From: JAEUMD01 sp044222395
GTDB taxonomy: Bacteria; Pseudomonadota; Alphaproteobacteria; Rhizobiales; Hyphomicrobiaceae
Direction: 5' to 3'
DNA: 64,000 nt
NCBI GenBank assembly: GCA_044222395.1
Contig: JBGANK010000005.1
Location: forward strand, 47,377 to 111,376
Under the pieces are notes generated by a model. It worked only from the letters and a program-made list of their open reading frames with translations. It was not told the origin of the DNA and did no database searches. The first letter of the stretch is position 1; every line of letters starts with the position of its first letter. The position numbers and the translations under genes are program-made. Positions 36,112 through 45,285 of the stretch are shown here, in pieces.

Positions 36112-37641
36112 GCCGGGTGGCTTCGAGGTGACGTCGTAGACGACGCGATTGATGCCCTTCACCTCGTTGATGATGCGGGTGGCGGTGCGCGTCAGGAACT
36201 CGTGGGTGAAGGGGAAGCTGTCGGCCGTCATGCCATCGGTCGAGGTGACCGCGCGAAGGCCACAGACGTGGTCATAGGTGCGCGCATCGCCCATCACGCC
36301 GACCGTGCGCACCGGCAAGAGCACCGCGAACGCCTGCCAGATCTGATCGTAGAGCCCCGCCGCGCGGATCTCCTCCAGATAGATGGCGTCGGCCTGGCGC
36401 AAGATCTCCAGCTTCTCTTCCGTGATGGCGCCGGGCATGCGAATGGCAAGACCCGGCCCCGGGAACGGATGCCGACCGATGAAATGCGCGGGCAGCCCCA
36501 GCTCGCGGCCCAATGCGCGCACCTCATCCTTGAAGAGCTCGCGCAAAGGTTCGACGAGCTTCAGGTTCATGCGCTCGGGCAGGCCGCCGACGTTGTGATG
36601 CGACTTGATCGTCACCGATGGACCGCCGGTGAACGACACGCTCTCGATGACGTCGGGATAGAGCGTGCCCTGCGCCAGGAACCCTGCACCGCCGACCTTC
36701 TTTGCCTCGCGCTCGAAAACATCGATGAAGAGCCCGCCGATGATTTTGCGCTTTCTTTCCGGATCATCGACGCCCTTCAGAGCGGACAAGAACTCGTCGC
36801 GCGCATCGACGTGGACCAGGGGAATGTTGTAGCTCTCACGAAACAGTGAGACCACCTCCTCGGCCTCGTTCTGACGCAACAGCCCGTGGTCGACGAAGAT
36901 GCAGGTGAGCTGATCGCCGACCGCTTCATGAATGAGTACGGAGGCAACGGCGCTGTCGACGCCTCCCGAAAGACCGGAGATGACGCGACCCTTGCCGACC
37001 TGCGCGCGGATCTTCTCGATCTCGCTCGAGCGGAAGTGCGCCATGGTCCAATCGCCGGGAAGCCCGGTGATGCGGTGCACGAAGTTTGAGATGAGACGGG
37101 CGCCGTCCGGCGTATGCACGACCTCGGGATGGAACTGCACGGCATAGAGCTTGCGCTTCTCGTTGGCGATTGCCGCGAACGGCGCTCCGCGCGAGACGGC
37201 GATCACCTCGAAGCCGTCGGGAAGTTTCGTCACGCGATCGCCATGGCTCATCCAGACCTGGTGCTTCTCGCCCGGTTTCCAGACGCCTTCGAACAGTGCC
37301 GAGGGCTTCACGACCTCAAGCTCGGCGCGGCCAAATTCGCGGTGATGACCGGCTTCTACGAGACCGCCTTGCTGAGCCACCATGGTCTGCTCGCCGTAAC
37401 AGATGCCGAGCACGGGAAGACCCGATCGAAACACCCAGTCGGGTGCGCGCGGCGTGCCCATCTCTGTCACGCTCGCAGGACCGCCCGAGAGGATCACCGC
37501 ACGCGGATTCAAGCGCTGCAGCGCGCCTTCGGCATTGTTGAACGGCACGATCTCCGAATAGACGCCAGCCTCGCGTACGCGCCGCGCAATCAGCTGGGTC
37601 ACCTGGCTGCCGAAATCGATGATGAGAACGGTATCAGACAT
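36094..37641 (-). CDS. guaA: GMP synthase (glutamine-hydrolysing)
   Basis: Makes GMP from XMP, ATP and glutamine. 515 residues. The class I glutamine amidotransferase domain has its nucleophile Cys81 in GICYGEQ and the His/Glu pair in QFHPEVVHT. The ATP-pyrophosphatase domain has GLSGGVDSAVAS near 225, and the dimerisation domain ends KPPGTIEWE. It is full length. The 3' end is duplicated in inverted orientation at the end of the window. Confidence 0.97.
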   Translation of the reverse strand: MSDTVLIIDFGSQVTQLIARRVREAGVYSEIVPFNNAEGALQRLNPRAVILSGGPASVTEMGTPRAPDWVFRSGLPVLGICYGEQTMVAQQGGLVEAGHHREFGRAELEVVKPSALFEGVWKPGEKHQVWMSHGDRVTKLPDGFEVIAVSRGAPFAAIANEKRKLYAVQFHPEVVHTPDGARLISNFVHRITGLPGDWTMAHFRSSEIEKIRAQVGKGRVISGLSGGVDSAVASVLIHEAVGDQLTCIFVDHGLLRQNEAEEVVSLFRESYNIPLVHVDARDEFLSALKGVDDPERKRKIIGGLFIDVFEREAKKVGGAGFLAQGTLYPDVIESVSFTGGPSVTIKSHHNVGGLPERMNLKLVEPLRELFKDEVRALGRELGLPAHFIGRHPFPGPGLAIRMPGAITEEKLEILRQADAIYLEEIRAAGLYDQIWQAFAVLLPVRTVGVMGDARTYDHVCGLRAVTSTDGMTADSFPFTHEFLTRTATRIINEVKGINRVVYDVTSKPPGTIEWE

Positions 37642-38020
37642 TGTGTATCTAGTGGATCCTCAAGAGGCGTGGGCAGGAGGCGTCAGCAGGCGCCGGGCCG
37701 GTTCAAACCTTTCGGTGGCGGCAAGGCCCAGAGAGAACACCCGGCGCCCAGAGCGTCAAGGCGTGCCTTGAAGTTGCTCACGGGGAAGCATCAGCACCTG
37801 TGCTTTTTGTCCGTCAATGGCGTTATTCTCCAATTGTTCCTGGGTGGCGGACATATTTCCGAAATGGGTTGACGAGGCGTATGGCGATTCGAAGCTGGAC
37901 GGCTGCAATTTGCAGCGGGACCATACGTTCTGCGATATGAGTGGGTGCGAAGCGCGGCTGAGACACGGCGCAGCGTATCGCGGAAATACCTTCAGATCGG
38001 CCACGCGGGAACAATTCCAC
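37642..38020. other. Divergent region between guaA and the ZIP transporter gene
   Basis: 379 bp with no convincing gene. It should contain the guaA promoter and that of the transporter gene. I recognised no riboswitch or metal-regulator box. Confidence 0.45.
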
Positions 38021-38764
38021 ATGCTCGAAGCACCTGTCGTGGCCGTGTTTATCGCGGCCCTTGTCACCGCAATCGCCACCGGGCTTGGAGCGCTGCCATT
38101 CCTCATCGTGCCCAAGATCTCGCCACGCTGGATGTCGCTGTCGCACGCGCTGGCCGCGGGGCTAATGCTGGCCGCGTGCCACGGCCTGATCGCGGAAGGG
38201 ATTGCATTGAGCCCGGCGCGCGTGCTGATCGGCATCCTGCTCGGCCTCGTTGGAATCGTCGTTGGGCATCGCCTGGTTGCGGACGGCGGGACGCACGAGA
38301 TTGCCAACCTCAAGGGACTGGATGCCAGCAAGGCGCTGCTGATCGTCGGCGTGATGACCGTGCATTCGTTCGCGGAAGGCGTGGCGGTCGGCGTCTCGTT
38401 TGCGGGGGATGGCGCCTTGGCGAAGTTCATCTCGACTGCAATCGCCGTGCACAACATTCCCGAGGGCCTGGCAATCGCACTCGTCCTGGTGCCGCGCGGC
38501 ACACCAGTCTGGCAGGCTGCGCTGTGGTCGATCTTCACGAGCTTGCCGCAACCATTGATGGCGGTGCCGTCCTACCTGTTCGTCGAAGCGTTCCAGCCGC
38601 TGTTGCCGATGGGCTTCGGCCTTGCAGCGGGAGCCATGATCTGGCTAGTGTTCTCGGAGCTCGTGCCGGAGGCCAACGAGCACGAAAGTTCAGACAATGT
38701 TGCAATCGCCGTGACGCTTGCGTTCGCTGCCATGATCGCTTTCCAGTATCTCGTGCTGAAGTGA
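38021..38764 (+). CDS. ZIP-family divalent metal transporter
   Basis: 247 residues with about eight membrane helices. The metal-path motifs of the ZIP family are clear: HSFAEGVAVG near residue 114 and HNIPEGLAIA near 143. Cargo (zinc, iron or manganese) cannot be told from sequence. The ribosome site is weak; the frame upstream of ATG 38021 is not family-like. Confidence 0.9.
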   Translation: MLEAPVVAVFIAALVTAIATGLGALPFLIVPKISPRWMSLSHALAAGLMLAACHGLIAEGIALSPARVLIGILLGLVGIVVGHRLVADGGTHEIANLKGLDASKALLIVGVMTVHSFAEGVAVGVSFAGDGALAKFISTAIAVHNIPEGLAIALVLVPRGTPVWQAALWSIFTSLPQPLMAVPSYLFVEAFQPLLPMGFGLAAGAMIWLVFSELVPEANEHESSDNVAIAVTLAFAAMIAFQYLVLK

Positions 38765-38833
38765 AGTCGAGAGTCCTGAACGCGACGGAATTGCCGTCAG
38801 CACATTACAACCAATCGTTTCCGTGACAGACGT

Positions 38834-39286
38834 TCAAGTGTTCAGCTGCCATATCGCGAAATTCAAAGCTGTAGCGAAGCTGACCCAGGCGGCGTACGGA
38901 ACGAAAAGTGCTGCCGCCTTCGGCACGGGACGCCATGTCAGCGCGATGAATGCAATGATGGCAGCCCAGAGCATCGCAATGTCGACAAGGGCGAACGTAA
39001 TGTTCTTCTGGCCGAACATCAGGTACGACCAGGCGGCGTTGAGGGCCATCTGGACGCCCCAGACGATGACGGGCGCCGAAAAACCCCGCCGCCGCCACGC
39101 AAACCAGCCGGCGAGCGCAATCATCACGTAGAGTATCGTCCAGACCGGGCCGAACAGCCAGTTCGGCGGTGTCCAGGTTGGCTTTGCGAGAGCGGCGTAC
39201 CACTCGCCCGGCATGTATTGAGTGCCGAACAGAGAAGCGAGAGCCGTCAACGCGGCGAATACAGCGAGCGAAACGTATGTCGACAT
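38834..39286 (-). CDS. tspO: TspO/MBR-family tryptophan-rich membrane protein
   Basis: 150 residues with five membrane segments and the TspO hallmarks PTWTPPNWLFGPVWTILY, ALNAAWSYLMFG and LNFAIWQLN. Homologues bind porphyrins and sterol-like ligands and modulate photosynthesis or stress genes. GGAGG lies four bases before ATG 39286. It converges on the ZIP gene. Confidence 0.93.
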   Translation of the reverse strand: MSTYVSLAVFAALTALASLFGTQYMPGEWYAALAKPTWTPPNWLFGPVWTILYVMIALAGWFAWRRRGFSAPVIVWGVQMALNAAWSYLMFGQKNITFALVDIAMLWAAIIAFIALTWRPVPKAAALFVPYAAWVSFATALNFAIWQLNT

Positions 39287-39405
39287 CAAGCCTCCAGCGA
39301 GCCTCTATTCCAACAGTGTAGCATGACTGATTGGGTCGTATTTCTCTTGAAAGACATTGCGCGTCCACAGGCAGGGCGCCTGCCCTCATTCAACGGCATG
39401 GTACT

Positions 39406-40302
39406 TCATAACCGTGACGATGCCAGGCTCCTGATCGCCTGCAAGGTTTCCGGGATCGCACCGTAAATCCAGAAGTGCCCAGCGCCGTCGATGGTGGTTA
39501 ACTCGCAGGTCGGGATAAGGGTTGCGAGCCGCAAGGCAACCTGCACCGGGACAATCACGTCGGCGGTGCCCTGCCAAAGCCGCGCGGGTGCGGTGATGGC
39601 CGAATAGTCGACATCCCAAGGCTCCGAATATATCTCAAGATCGGCGATGCCTCCCTGCGCGCCATGGCGCGATGCTTCCATGGTCATGGCGATCATGCTG
39701 CGCGTAACGTCCTCGCGGGCCAGGATCGTGCGATCTGTCTGCGGCAGGAGATGCGTGAAGGCCGATGCAAAAAGCCTGGGCGCGACCCGGAACGAACGCG
39801 CGGCGATCTCCGCATTGATGCGCAAGAGCCATGGATGACGCGGCAGATCGAGGAAGAACGTGCGGTGCGCAACGCTCAAGTGCGCGGGATTGACTGCCGA
39901 CCGGGACGCCACATCGGCCAGCGGACCGAGCGGGCTGACGAGCGCCAGCGCCGTTACCCGGTGGCCAAGGTGCGCGGCGAGCGCCACGGCATAGGGTCCG
40001 CCGCCGGAAATGCCGAGGATCGCGAAGCGGTCGAGCAGCAGCGCGTCGGGCAGTTCGGCGAAGACCTGCGTGCGACTGTGCAGCGTCGCACCGTAATCGA
40101 GCGGTGAGAGACCATAGCCCGGGCGATCGAATGCGATCAGCCGCAAGCCCTGCTCGCGTGCGGCGGCATCGGCGACGTCGAACATCAAGCGCGAGGCGGG
40201 CGCACCGTGAAGCGCCAGGACGGGCAGGCCGTCGGGTGCACCGAACTCGATCACGCCGAGGCGGCGTCCGGAGCGCAGTGTTACGAGGCGGCTTTCTGCC
40301 AT
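39406..40302 (-). CDS. Alpha/beta hydrolase
   Basis: 298 residues with the oxyanion HGAPASR, nucleophile elbow GISGGGPYA (Ser near 100), an acid candidate in GTADVIVP and the catalytic His in GAGHFWIYG. Substrate unknown. Upstream in-frame codons to 40356 are possible but not family-like. Confidence 0.88.
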   Translation of the reverse strand: MAESRLVTLRSGRRLGVIEFGAPDGLPVLALHGAPASRLMFDVADAAAREQGLRLIAFDRPGYGLSPLDYGATLHSRTQVFAELPDALLLDRFAILGISGGGPYAVALAAHLGHRVTALALVSPLGPLADVASRSAVNPAHLSVAHRTFFLDLPRHPWLLRINAEIAARSFRVAPRLFASAFTHLLPQTDRTILAREDVTRSMIAMTMEASRHGAQGGIADLEIYSEPWDVDYSAITAPARLWQGTADVIVPVQVALRLATLIPTCELTTIDGAGHFWIYGAIPETLQAIRSLASSRL

Positions 40303-40372
40303 AGCCGGAGCGAGCACTGCTACCACTCCTGTGTCTCCAAGAGGACGTCCGCACAAGTCGGCGGCGTTCGTA

Positions 40373-41677
40373 CTATGTGGCGGTTGCTCGGTTGACGAGG
40401 GCGATGAAGAAGCCGTCGGTGCCGTGGCGCGCCGGTGTCAACTGCAAGGTTCCAGTGCGGCCATCAGCCGATTGGGGAGGCGAGCCGGGCAGATGGCGTT
40501 GCCAGACTGTTTCGATCGGCTCCAGCGCGTAGTCCGGATGGGCAGCGAGGAACGCTTCGATGCGATCGAGATTCTCCTCGGGAAGTATCGAGCAGGTGAC
40601 GTAGACGAGCCTGCCGCCGGGTTTCACCAGTGCCGCGGCCTGGTTCAGCACAGCGTCCTGGTCGGCGATGCGCTGCGCCAGCGCTTCAGGCTTCAGCCGC
40701 CATTTAGAATCGGGCCTGCGCCGCCATGTGCCGGACCCCGTGCATGGCGCATCGACAAACACGACATCGAAACGCGATCCCAGCGCCTCAAGCGCGGCCT
40801 GATCACCGCCGTCCATGACCTGCACGTTACGCGCACCGGCGCGCTTCAGGCGCTCGAAGATCGGGCGCAGCTGCTTGCGGTCTGAATCGTAGGCGTAGAT
40901 CTGGCCGGTGTTGTGCATCTGCGCCGCCATCGCGAGCGTCTTGCCGCCGGCGCCGGCGCAAAGGTCCAACACCTGCTGGCGCGGACCGGCGCCCGACAAC
41001 GCGGCGGCGATCTGGCTCGCTTCGTCCTGCACCTCGAACCAGCCTTTGCCGTGGCCGGTCTCTGCCTCGACGTTTGGCGCGCGAGCGGGACCAATCGGTG
41101 CGGGAATGCGGATGCCAGCAGGTGCGTAACGCGTGGGTTCGGCACCAAGACGGGAGAGCGCCTTCAGTACTTTTTCGCGGTCTGTCTTCAACGTATTGAC
41201 GCGCATATCGACGGGCGCGCGTGATGCGAGGACTTCGCCTTCCTCGACCAGGTGAGCGCCAAACGCGCGCTTGAGCGATGGGAGAAGCCATTCGGGAATG
41301 TCGGCGCGGACATCTTCGGGCGCCTCAGTCAATGATGCGGCGGCAAGGCAGTGTTTCTCATCTTCCGACAAGGGTGCGGGTGCGTGCGGATCGCTCGTGG
41401 ATAGCGCATCGGCGAGAGTCTCGGGGGTCAATTCGAATGAGCGCAAGGCTGCGGCGAGAACCAGGGCGCGCGGCGTGTCGCTGCCCATGCGGTGGCCGAG
41501 CGAGCGGCGGCGGCGCAGCACGTCGAACACCAGTGTTCCAATTGCGGCGCGATCGCCAGAGCCGGCGAAACGGTGTGCGCGGCCCCAGTCAGCAAGCGCG
41601 ACAGAGGCGGGACGGTGCTCACGCTCGATAGCTTCTAGGACCTCGATTGCCGCCGCGAGTCGACCGCCGGGCCGCAT
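40373..41677 (-). CDS. rsmB: 16S rRNA (cytosine-C5) methyltransferase, RsmB family
   Basis: 434 residues. The N-terminal NusB-like helical domain (about 1-130) is followed by the SAM-dependent methyltransferase: DLCAGAGGKTLAMA, the DAPCTGSGTWRR Cys motif and the VTCSILPEEN catalytic Cys motif. It is the third gene of guaB-MAPEG-rsmB on this strand, 3 bp from its upstream neighbour. Confidence 0.92.
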   Translation of the reverse strand: MRPGGRLAAAIEVLEAIEREHRPASVALADWGRAHRFAGSGDRAAIGTLVFDVLRRRRSLGHRMGSDTPRALVLAAALRSFELTPETLADALSTSDPHAPAPLSEDEKHCLAAASLTEAPEDVRADIPEWLLPSLKRAFGAHLVEEGEVLASRAPVDMRVNTLKTDREKVLKALSRLGAEPTRYAPAGIRIPAPIGPARAPNVEAETGHGKGWFEVQDEASQIAAALSGAGPRQQVLDLCAGAGGKTLAMAAQMHNTGQIYAYDSDRKQLRPIFERLKRAGARNVQVMDGGDQAALEALGSRFDVVFVDAPCTGSGTWRRRPDSKWRLKPEALAQRIADQDAVLNQAAALVKPGGRLVYVTCSILPEENLDRIEAFLAAHPDYALEPIETVWQRHLPGSPPQSADGRTGTLQLTPARHGTDGFFIALVNRATAT

Positions 41678-41680
41678 ACC

Positions 41681-42112
41681 TCAGATGCTCCCCGAGGCAA
41701 GTATTCTCACTGCCAGATAGATCCACAACGCAGCCAGCATCATGAAGCCACCGACGTAGATCTGGAAGCGGCGGATGACCTTGTTGTTGGTGACATGGAT
41801 ATAGGCGTGCACGATGCGAAGGGCGACGAACGCCCAAGCCAGCCCGACGACGATGCCATCGACCTTGCCCATGACGATTGCCAGAAGGGCCGCAACGTAG
41901 AACAACACCGGCAGCTCGAACTGGTTGGCGAAGGCGTTGCCGACCTGCTTGATGTGGTCGGGCCAGGCGTCCGAACTCAAGGCAACGTCCTTGATGCGCA
42001 CCTCGCCGCGGGCAGCGGAACTGGCGCGTGCGCGCCCGAGCCACGCCAGCAGGAGCAGCGTCAGCGCGACCTGCACGAATAGGGCAGCGAGGAGCAACTT
42101 GACCATCGTCAT
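41681..42112 (-). CDS. MAPEG-family membrane protein
   Basis: 143 residues with four hydrophobic segments and the MAPEG-like core NAFANQFELPVLFYV and RIVHAYIHVTNN. Family members include membrane glutathione transferases, but bacterial ones of this type are mostly uncharacterised. Its start overlaps the guaB stop by 4 bases. Confidence 0.87.
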   Translation of the reverse strand: MTMVKLLLAALFVQVALTLLLLAWLGRARASSAARGEVRIKDVALSSDAWPDHIKQVGNAFANQFELPVLFYVAALLAIVMGKVDGIVVGLAWAFVALRIVHAYIHVTNNKVIRRFQIYVGGFMMLAALWIYLAVRILASGSI

Positions 42113-43608
42113 GAACCGCCGGGATAGTTTGGACTTTCGCGCGTGATCGTGACGCCATGGGCGTGGCTTTCACGCATCGCGGCAGGCGATATGCGCACAA
42201 AGCGCGCCTTGGCCTGCAACTCGGTGATGGTGGGCGCGCCGCAGTATCCCATGCCGGCACGCAGGCCGCCGACGAGCTGATGCAGGACGGCGTCGACCGG
42301 TCCCTTGTAGGGCACCTGGCCCTCGATGCCCTCGGGCACGAGCTTCAGCGTGTCGCGCACCTCCGCCTGGAAGTAGCGATCGGCCGAGCCGCGCGCCATG
42401 GCGCCGACCGAGCCCATGCCGCGGTACGACTTGTAGGTGCGGCCCTGGTAGAGATAGGTGTCGCCGGGGGCTTCATCGGTGCCGGCCAGCAAGGAGCCGA
42501 CCATGACGACATCGGCGCCGGCGGCGATCGCCTTGGCGATGTCGCCCGAATACTTGATGCCGCCATCGGCGATGATCGGAATGCCGTGCTTGTGGGCGGC
42601 CTCGGCGCAGTTGGAAATCGCCGTCAGCTGCGGAACGCCAACACCCGCGACGATGCGCGTGGTGCAGATCGACCCAGGACCGATGCCGACCTTGACGCAA
42701 TCCGCTCCGGCATCGATCAGCGCTTCGGTCGCATCCGCAGTGGCGACGTTGCCGGCGACGACCTGGGCCGCGTTCGACATCTTCTTGATGCGCGAGACGG
42801 CCTCCAGAACGCGGCGTGAATGGCCGTGGGCGGTGTCGACGACGATCAGATCGCAACCGGCGGCAATCAGGCGCTCGGTGCGCTCATAGCCGTCCTGGCC
42901 GACGGTAGTGGCGGCGGCGACGCGCAGGCGGCCCTGCTCGTCCTTGCAGGCGTTGGGATGCTTGCGCGCCTTCTCGATATCCTTGACCGTGATGAGGCCG
43001 ACGCAATGATAGTCGTCATCGACGACCAGCAGCTTTTCGATGCGGTGCTGGTGAAGCAGCCGGCGCGCCTCCTCCTGCGTGACCGTCCGCTTGACGGTAA
43101 CAAGACCCTCGCGGGTCATCAGGTCGGCGACGGACTGTTCGAAGTTGGTCGCAAAGCGCACGTCGCGATTGGTGAGGATGCCGACGAGACGACCGGTCTT
43201 GTCGCCGTTGCGGCTGGGCTCTACCACCGGGATGCCCGAGATGTCGTGCTTGGCCATCAGCTCGAGCGCCCTGGAAAGGGTCGCATCCGGTGGGATCGTG
43301 ACCGGATCGAGCACGATGCCCGACTCGTACTTCTTGACCTGGCGCACGTGCTCGGCCTGCTCCTCGGGCGAGAGGTTGCGGTGGACGACGCCGATACCGC
43401 CGGCCTGGGCGACGGCGATCGCAAGCCGCGCCTCGGTCACTGTGTCCATGGCGGAGGAAATGATCGGGATGTTGACCGGAATGGATTTGGTGATGCGCGA
43501 GGCGACGTTGACCTCTCCGGGCATCACGTCGGACGCGCCCGGCACCAGGAGCACGTCGTCGAACGTCAGCCCAAGCCCCGATTCCCCGTCGATTTGGCGC
43601 AAAGCCAT
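42109..43608 (-). CDS. guaB: Inosine-5'-monophosphate dehydrogenase
   Basis: Oxidises IMP to XMP, the step before GuaA. 499 residues. The barrel begins LTFDDVLLVPG, is interrupted by two CBS domains (about 100-215), and has the catalytic Cys loop GPGSICTTRIVAGVG near 300 and the flap KSYRGMGSVGAM. AGGAGA upstream supports ATG 43608 over the longer frame to 43755. Both GMP-branch genes lie in this window but in separate units. Confidence 0.96.
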   Translation of the reverse strand: MALRQIDGESGLGLTFDDVLLVPGASDVMPGEVNVASRITKSIPVNIPIISSAMDTVTEARLAIAVAQAGGIGVVHRNLSPEEQAEHVRQVKKYESGIVLDPVTIPPDATLSRALELMAKHDISGIPVVEPSRNGDKTGRLVGILTNRDVRFATNFEQSVADLMTREGLVTVKRTVTQEEARRLLHQHRIEKLLVVDDDYHCVGLITVKDIEKARKHPNACKDEQGRLRVAAATTVGQDGYERTERLIAAGCDLIVVDTAHGHSRRVLEAVSRIKKMSNAAQVVAGNVATADATEALIDAGADCVKVGIGPGSICTTRIVAGVGVPQLTAISNCAEAAHKHGIPIIADGGIKYSGDIAKAIAAGADVVMVGSLLAGTDEAPGDTYLYQGRTYKSYRGMGSVGAMARGSADRYFQAEVRDTLKLVPEGIEGQVPYKGPVDAVLHQLVGGLRAGMGYCGAPTITELQAKARFVRISPAAMRESHAHGVTITRESPNYPGGS

Positions 43609-43815
43609 GCGGCATCTCCTCTCAAATCGGGGCAGGGCGACAGAGCCGGGCTCGGCCAGCGCGGGCCCCGAAACCTCGTGTCGCAAGGCGTATATCACCC
43701 AGCGGTGGGGGTGGGAAGCCGGGGCGTCGGATTGGCGCAAACTCACGCACAGCAAGCTGCCGGCCCGGGCGGGAAGATCGATTCCCGCCCTGCGGCCCCA
43801 AGAGCCACAGCCGAC

Positions 43816-44301
43816 CTATCTGGCTGCTTCGCCGATGATCTCTGCGAGCAGAGCTTCGATCGCACCCACCGCCTTATCCGAGCCCTCGCCTCCGCCGCTC
43901 GACGGACGCCGGTAGCCGACGTGCACCTCACCTGGCTTTGCCGCCAACTCATAGACAAACATCGTGTAGGGACAGTTGGCGATGTTGGCCGGATTAGCGG
44001 CGACGGCGTCGTGGGTGAGCTTTGCAGCACAGAACTGCATGAACTCGGCATTCTTATAGGGCGAGCTGGCACCGACCGCTTCGCCGGTCCGCTGCAACAT
44101 GCTGTTCAACTGGCCAACAAAGTCGACGACGAAGCCGCGGTTGATGATGGCGTTCCTCAGGTCATCGCGCACGTCGACGAAGTCGCCTTTCTTGATGAGT
44201 TCCTTTGAACCTTCCGCGAGAACCGGGTGCGATGGGGCGAGCATCACGACGACGGCAAGCAGAGCGAGAACTCTTGCAGTGACAAACTTGAGCGGACGCA
44301 T
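43816..44301 (-). CDS. Secreted DUF302-family protein
   Basis: 161 residues: a signal peptide (about 1-29) and a DUF302-like domain with NCPYTMFVYELAAKPGEVHVGYR near the C-terminus (read as NCPYTMFVYEL and VHVGYRRP). Function unknown. GGAGG nine bases before ATG 44301 sets the start; the open frame upstream overlaps rlmE and is not real. Confidence 0.8.
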   Translation of the reverse strand: MRPLKFVTARVLALLAVVVMLAPSHPVLAEGSKELIKKGDFVDVRDDLRNAIINRGFVVDFVGQLNSMLQRTGEAVGASSPYKNAEFMQFCAAKLTHDAVAANPANIANCPYTMFVYELAAKPGEVHVGYRRPSSGGGEGSDKAVGAIEALLAEIIGEAAR

Positions 44302-44492
44302 GGACGATCCTCCTGCAGTGTCCCGTTTCGCGCAGCCGAAGACGATCACAATCGTGGCCTTACGAGCGGGCAAGGTTATTGATTCAGAGGCGGACACCGG
44401 GGGACTCCGGGACAGGTGCCTCTCCACCAGCATATCGCTTTCCGAACATGTATGCTCGAAATCAGTCGCCTCCGAGGACTCTAATTCCGGGC

Positions 44493-45215
44493 TTATGTCC
44501 GCGGTCGCCCCTTGAACCCGGTCGCCAGCACATAAAGCTCCGCTGAATCGGAACGGCTGGCCGGCGGCTTGACGTGGCGGACAACCGAAAAGCTCCGTTT
44601 CAGGAGGTCCAGCAGATCGCGTTCGCTGCCGCCCTGGAACACTTTGCAAAGGAAAGCTCCGCCAGGAGCAAGGACGTCAACGGCAAAATGAGCCGCTGCC
44701 TCGGCAAGCGCGATGATGCGCAAGTGATCGGTGCGCGAATGGCCGACCGTCGGAGCCGCCATGTCCGACAGCACGACATCGGCGGCAGCACCGCGCAGCA
44801 GCGCTTTCAATTCATCCTCGGCAAGCTCGTCCATGAAGTCGAGTTTGAGGATGGTCACTCCCGGCAGTGGATCGACGTCGAGGTAGTCGATGCCGATGAC
44901 CTGGCCTTCGCCCGAACCCACGTGGACGCGCTCAGCGGCGATCTGGCTCCAGCCCCCAGGCGCGGCACCAAGATCGATGACCCGCATGCCGGGCTTCAGC
45001 AGGCGGTACTTGTCATCGATCTCCTTGAGCTTGTAGGCGGCGCGGGAGCGCATTCCCTCGTCCTTGGCGGCCTTGACATAGGGATCGTTGAGCTGGCGCT
45101 CGAGCCAGCGCGCGGAAGAGACAGAACGCTTGCGAGCGGTCTTGACACGCACGCGCAATTGACGACGGCCGCCGTCGGGCCCACCCGCGCTGCTGGTCGT
45201 CGTCTTCTTTGTCAT
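44493..45215 (-). CDS. rlmE: 23S rRNA (uridine-2'-O)-methyltransferase RlmE/FtsJ
   Basis: 240 residues. A basic N-terminal extension is followed by the FtsJ methyltransferase: RAAYKLKEID, DLGAAPGGWSQ (SAM site), LSDMAAPTVGH and LCKVFQGG. These contain the Lys-Asp-Lys catalytic residues. It methylates U2552-equivalent in 23S rRNA and acts in late 50S assembly. Confidence 0.94.
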   Translation of the reverse strand: MTKKTTTSSAGGPDGGRRQLRVRVKTARKRSVSSARWLERQLNDPYVKAAKDEGMRSRAAYKLKEIDDKYRLLKPGMRVIDLGAAPGGWSQIAAERVHVGSGEGQVIGIDYLDVDPLPGVTILKLDFMDELAEDELKALLRGAAADVVLSDMAAPTVGHSRTDHLRIIALAEAAAHFAVDVLAPGGAFLCKVFQGGSERDLLDLLKRSFSVVRHVKPPASRSDSAELYVLATGFKGRPRT

Positions 45216-45285
45216 TCGTTCCAGATCTCTTGATGTGCTTGATCCGCCGCGGTGCGCGATCAGGGCTGGACATCGGATGGGGAAT

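Noticed and set aside
42820..44208. 462-codon plus-strand frame across guaB and the DUF302 gene
   Set aside because: It spans two identified genes and their promoter in antisense; not protein-like.
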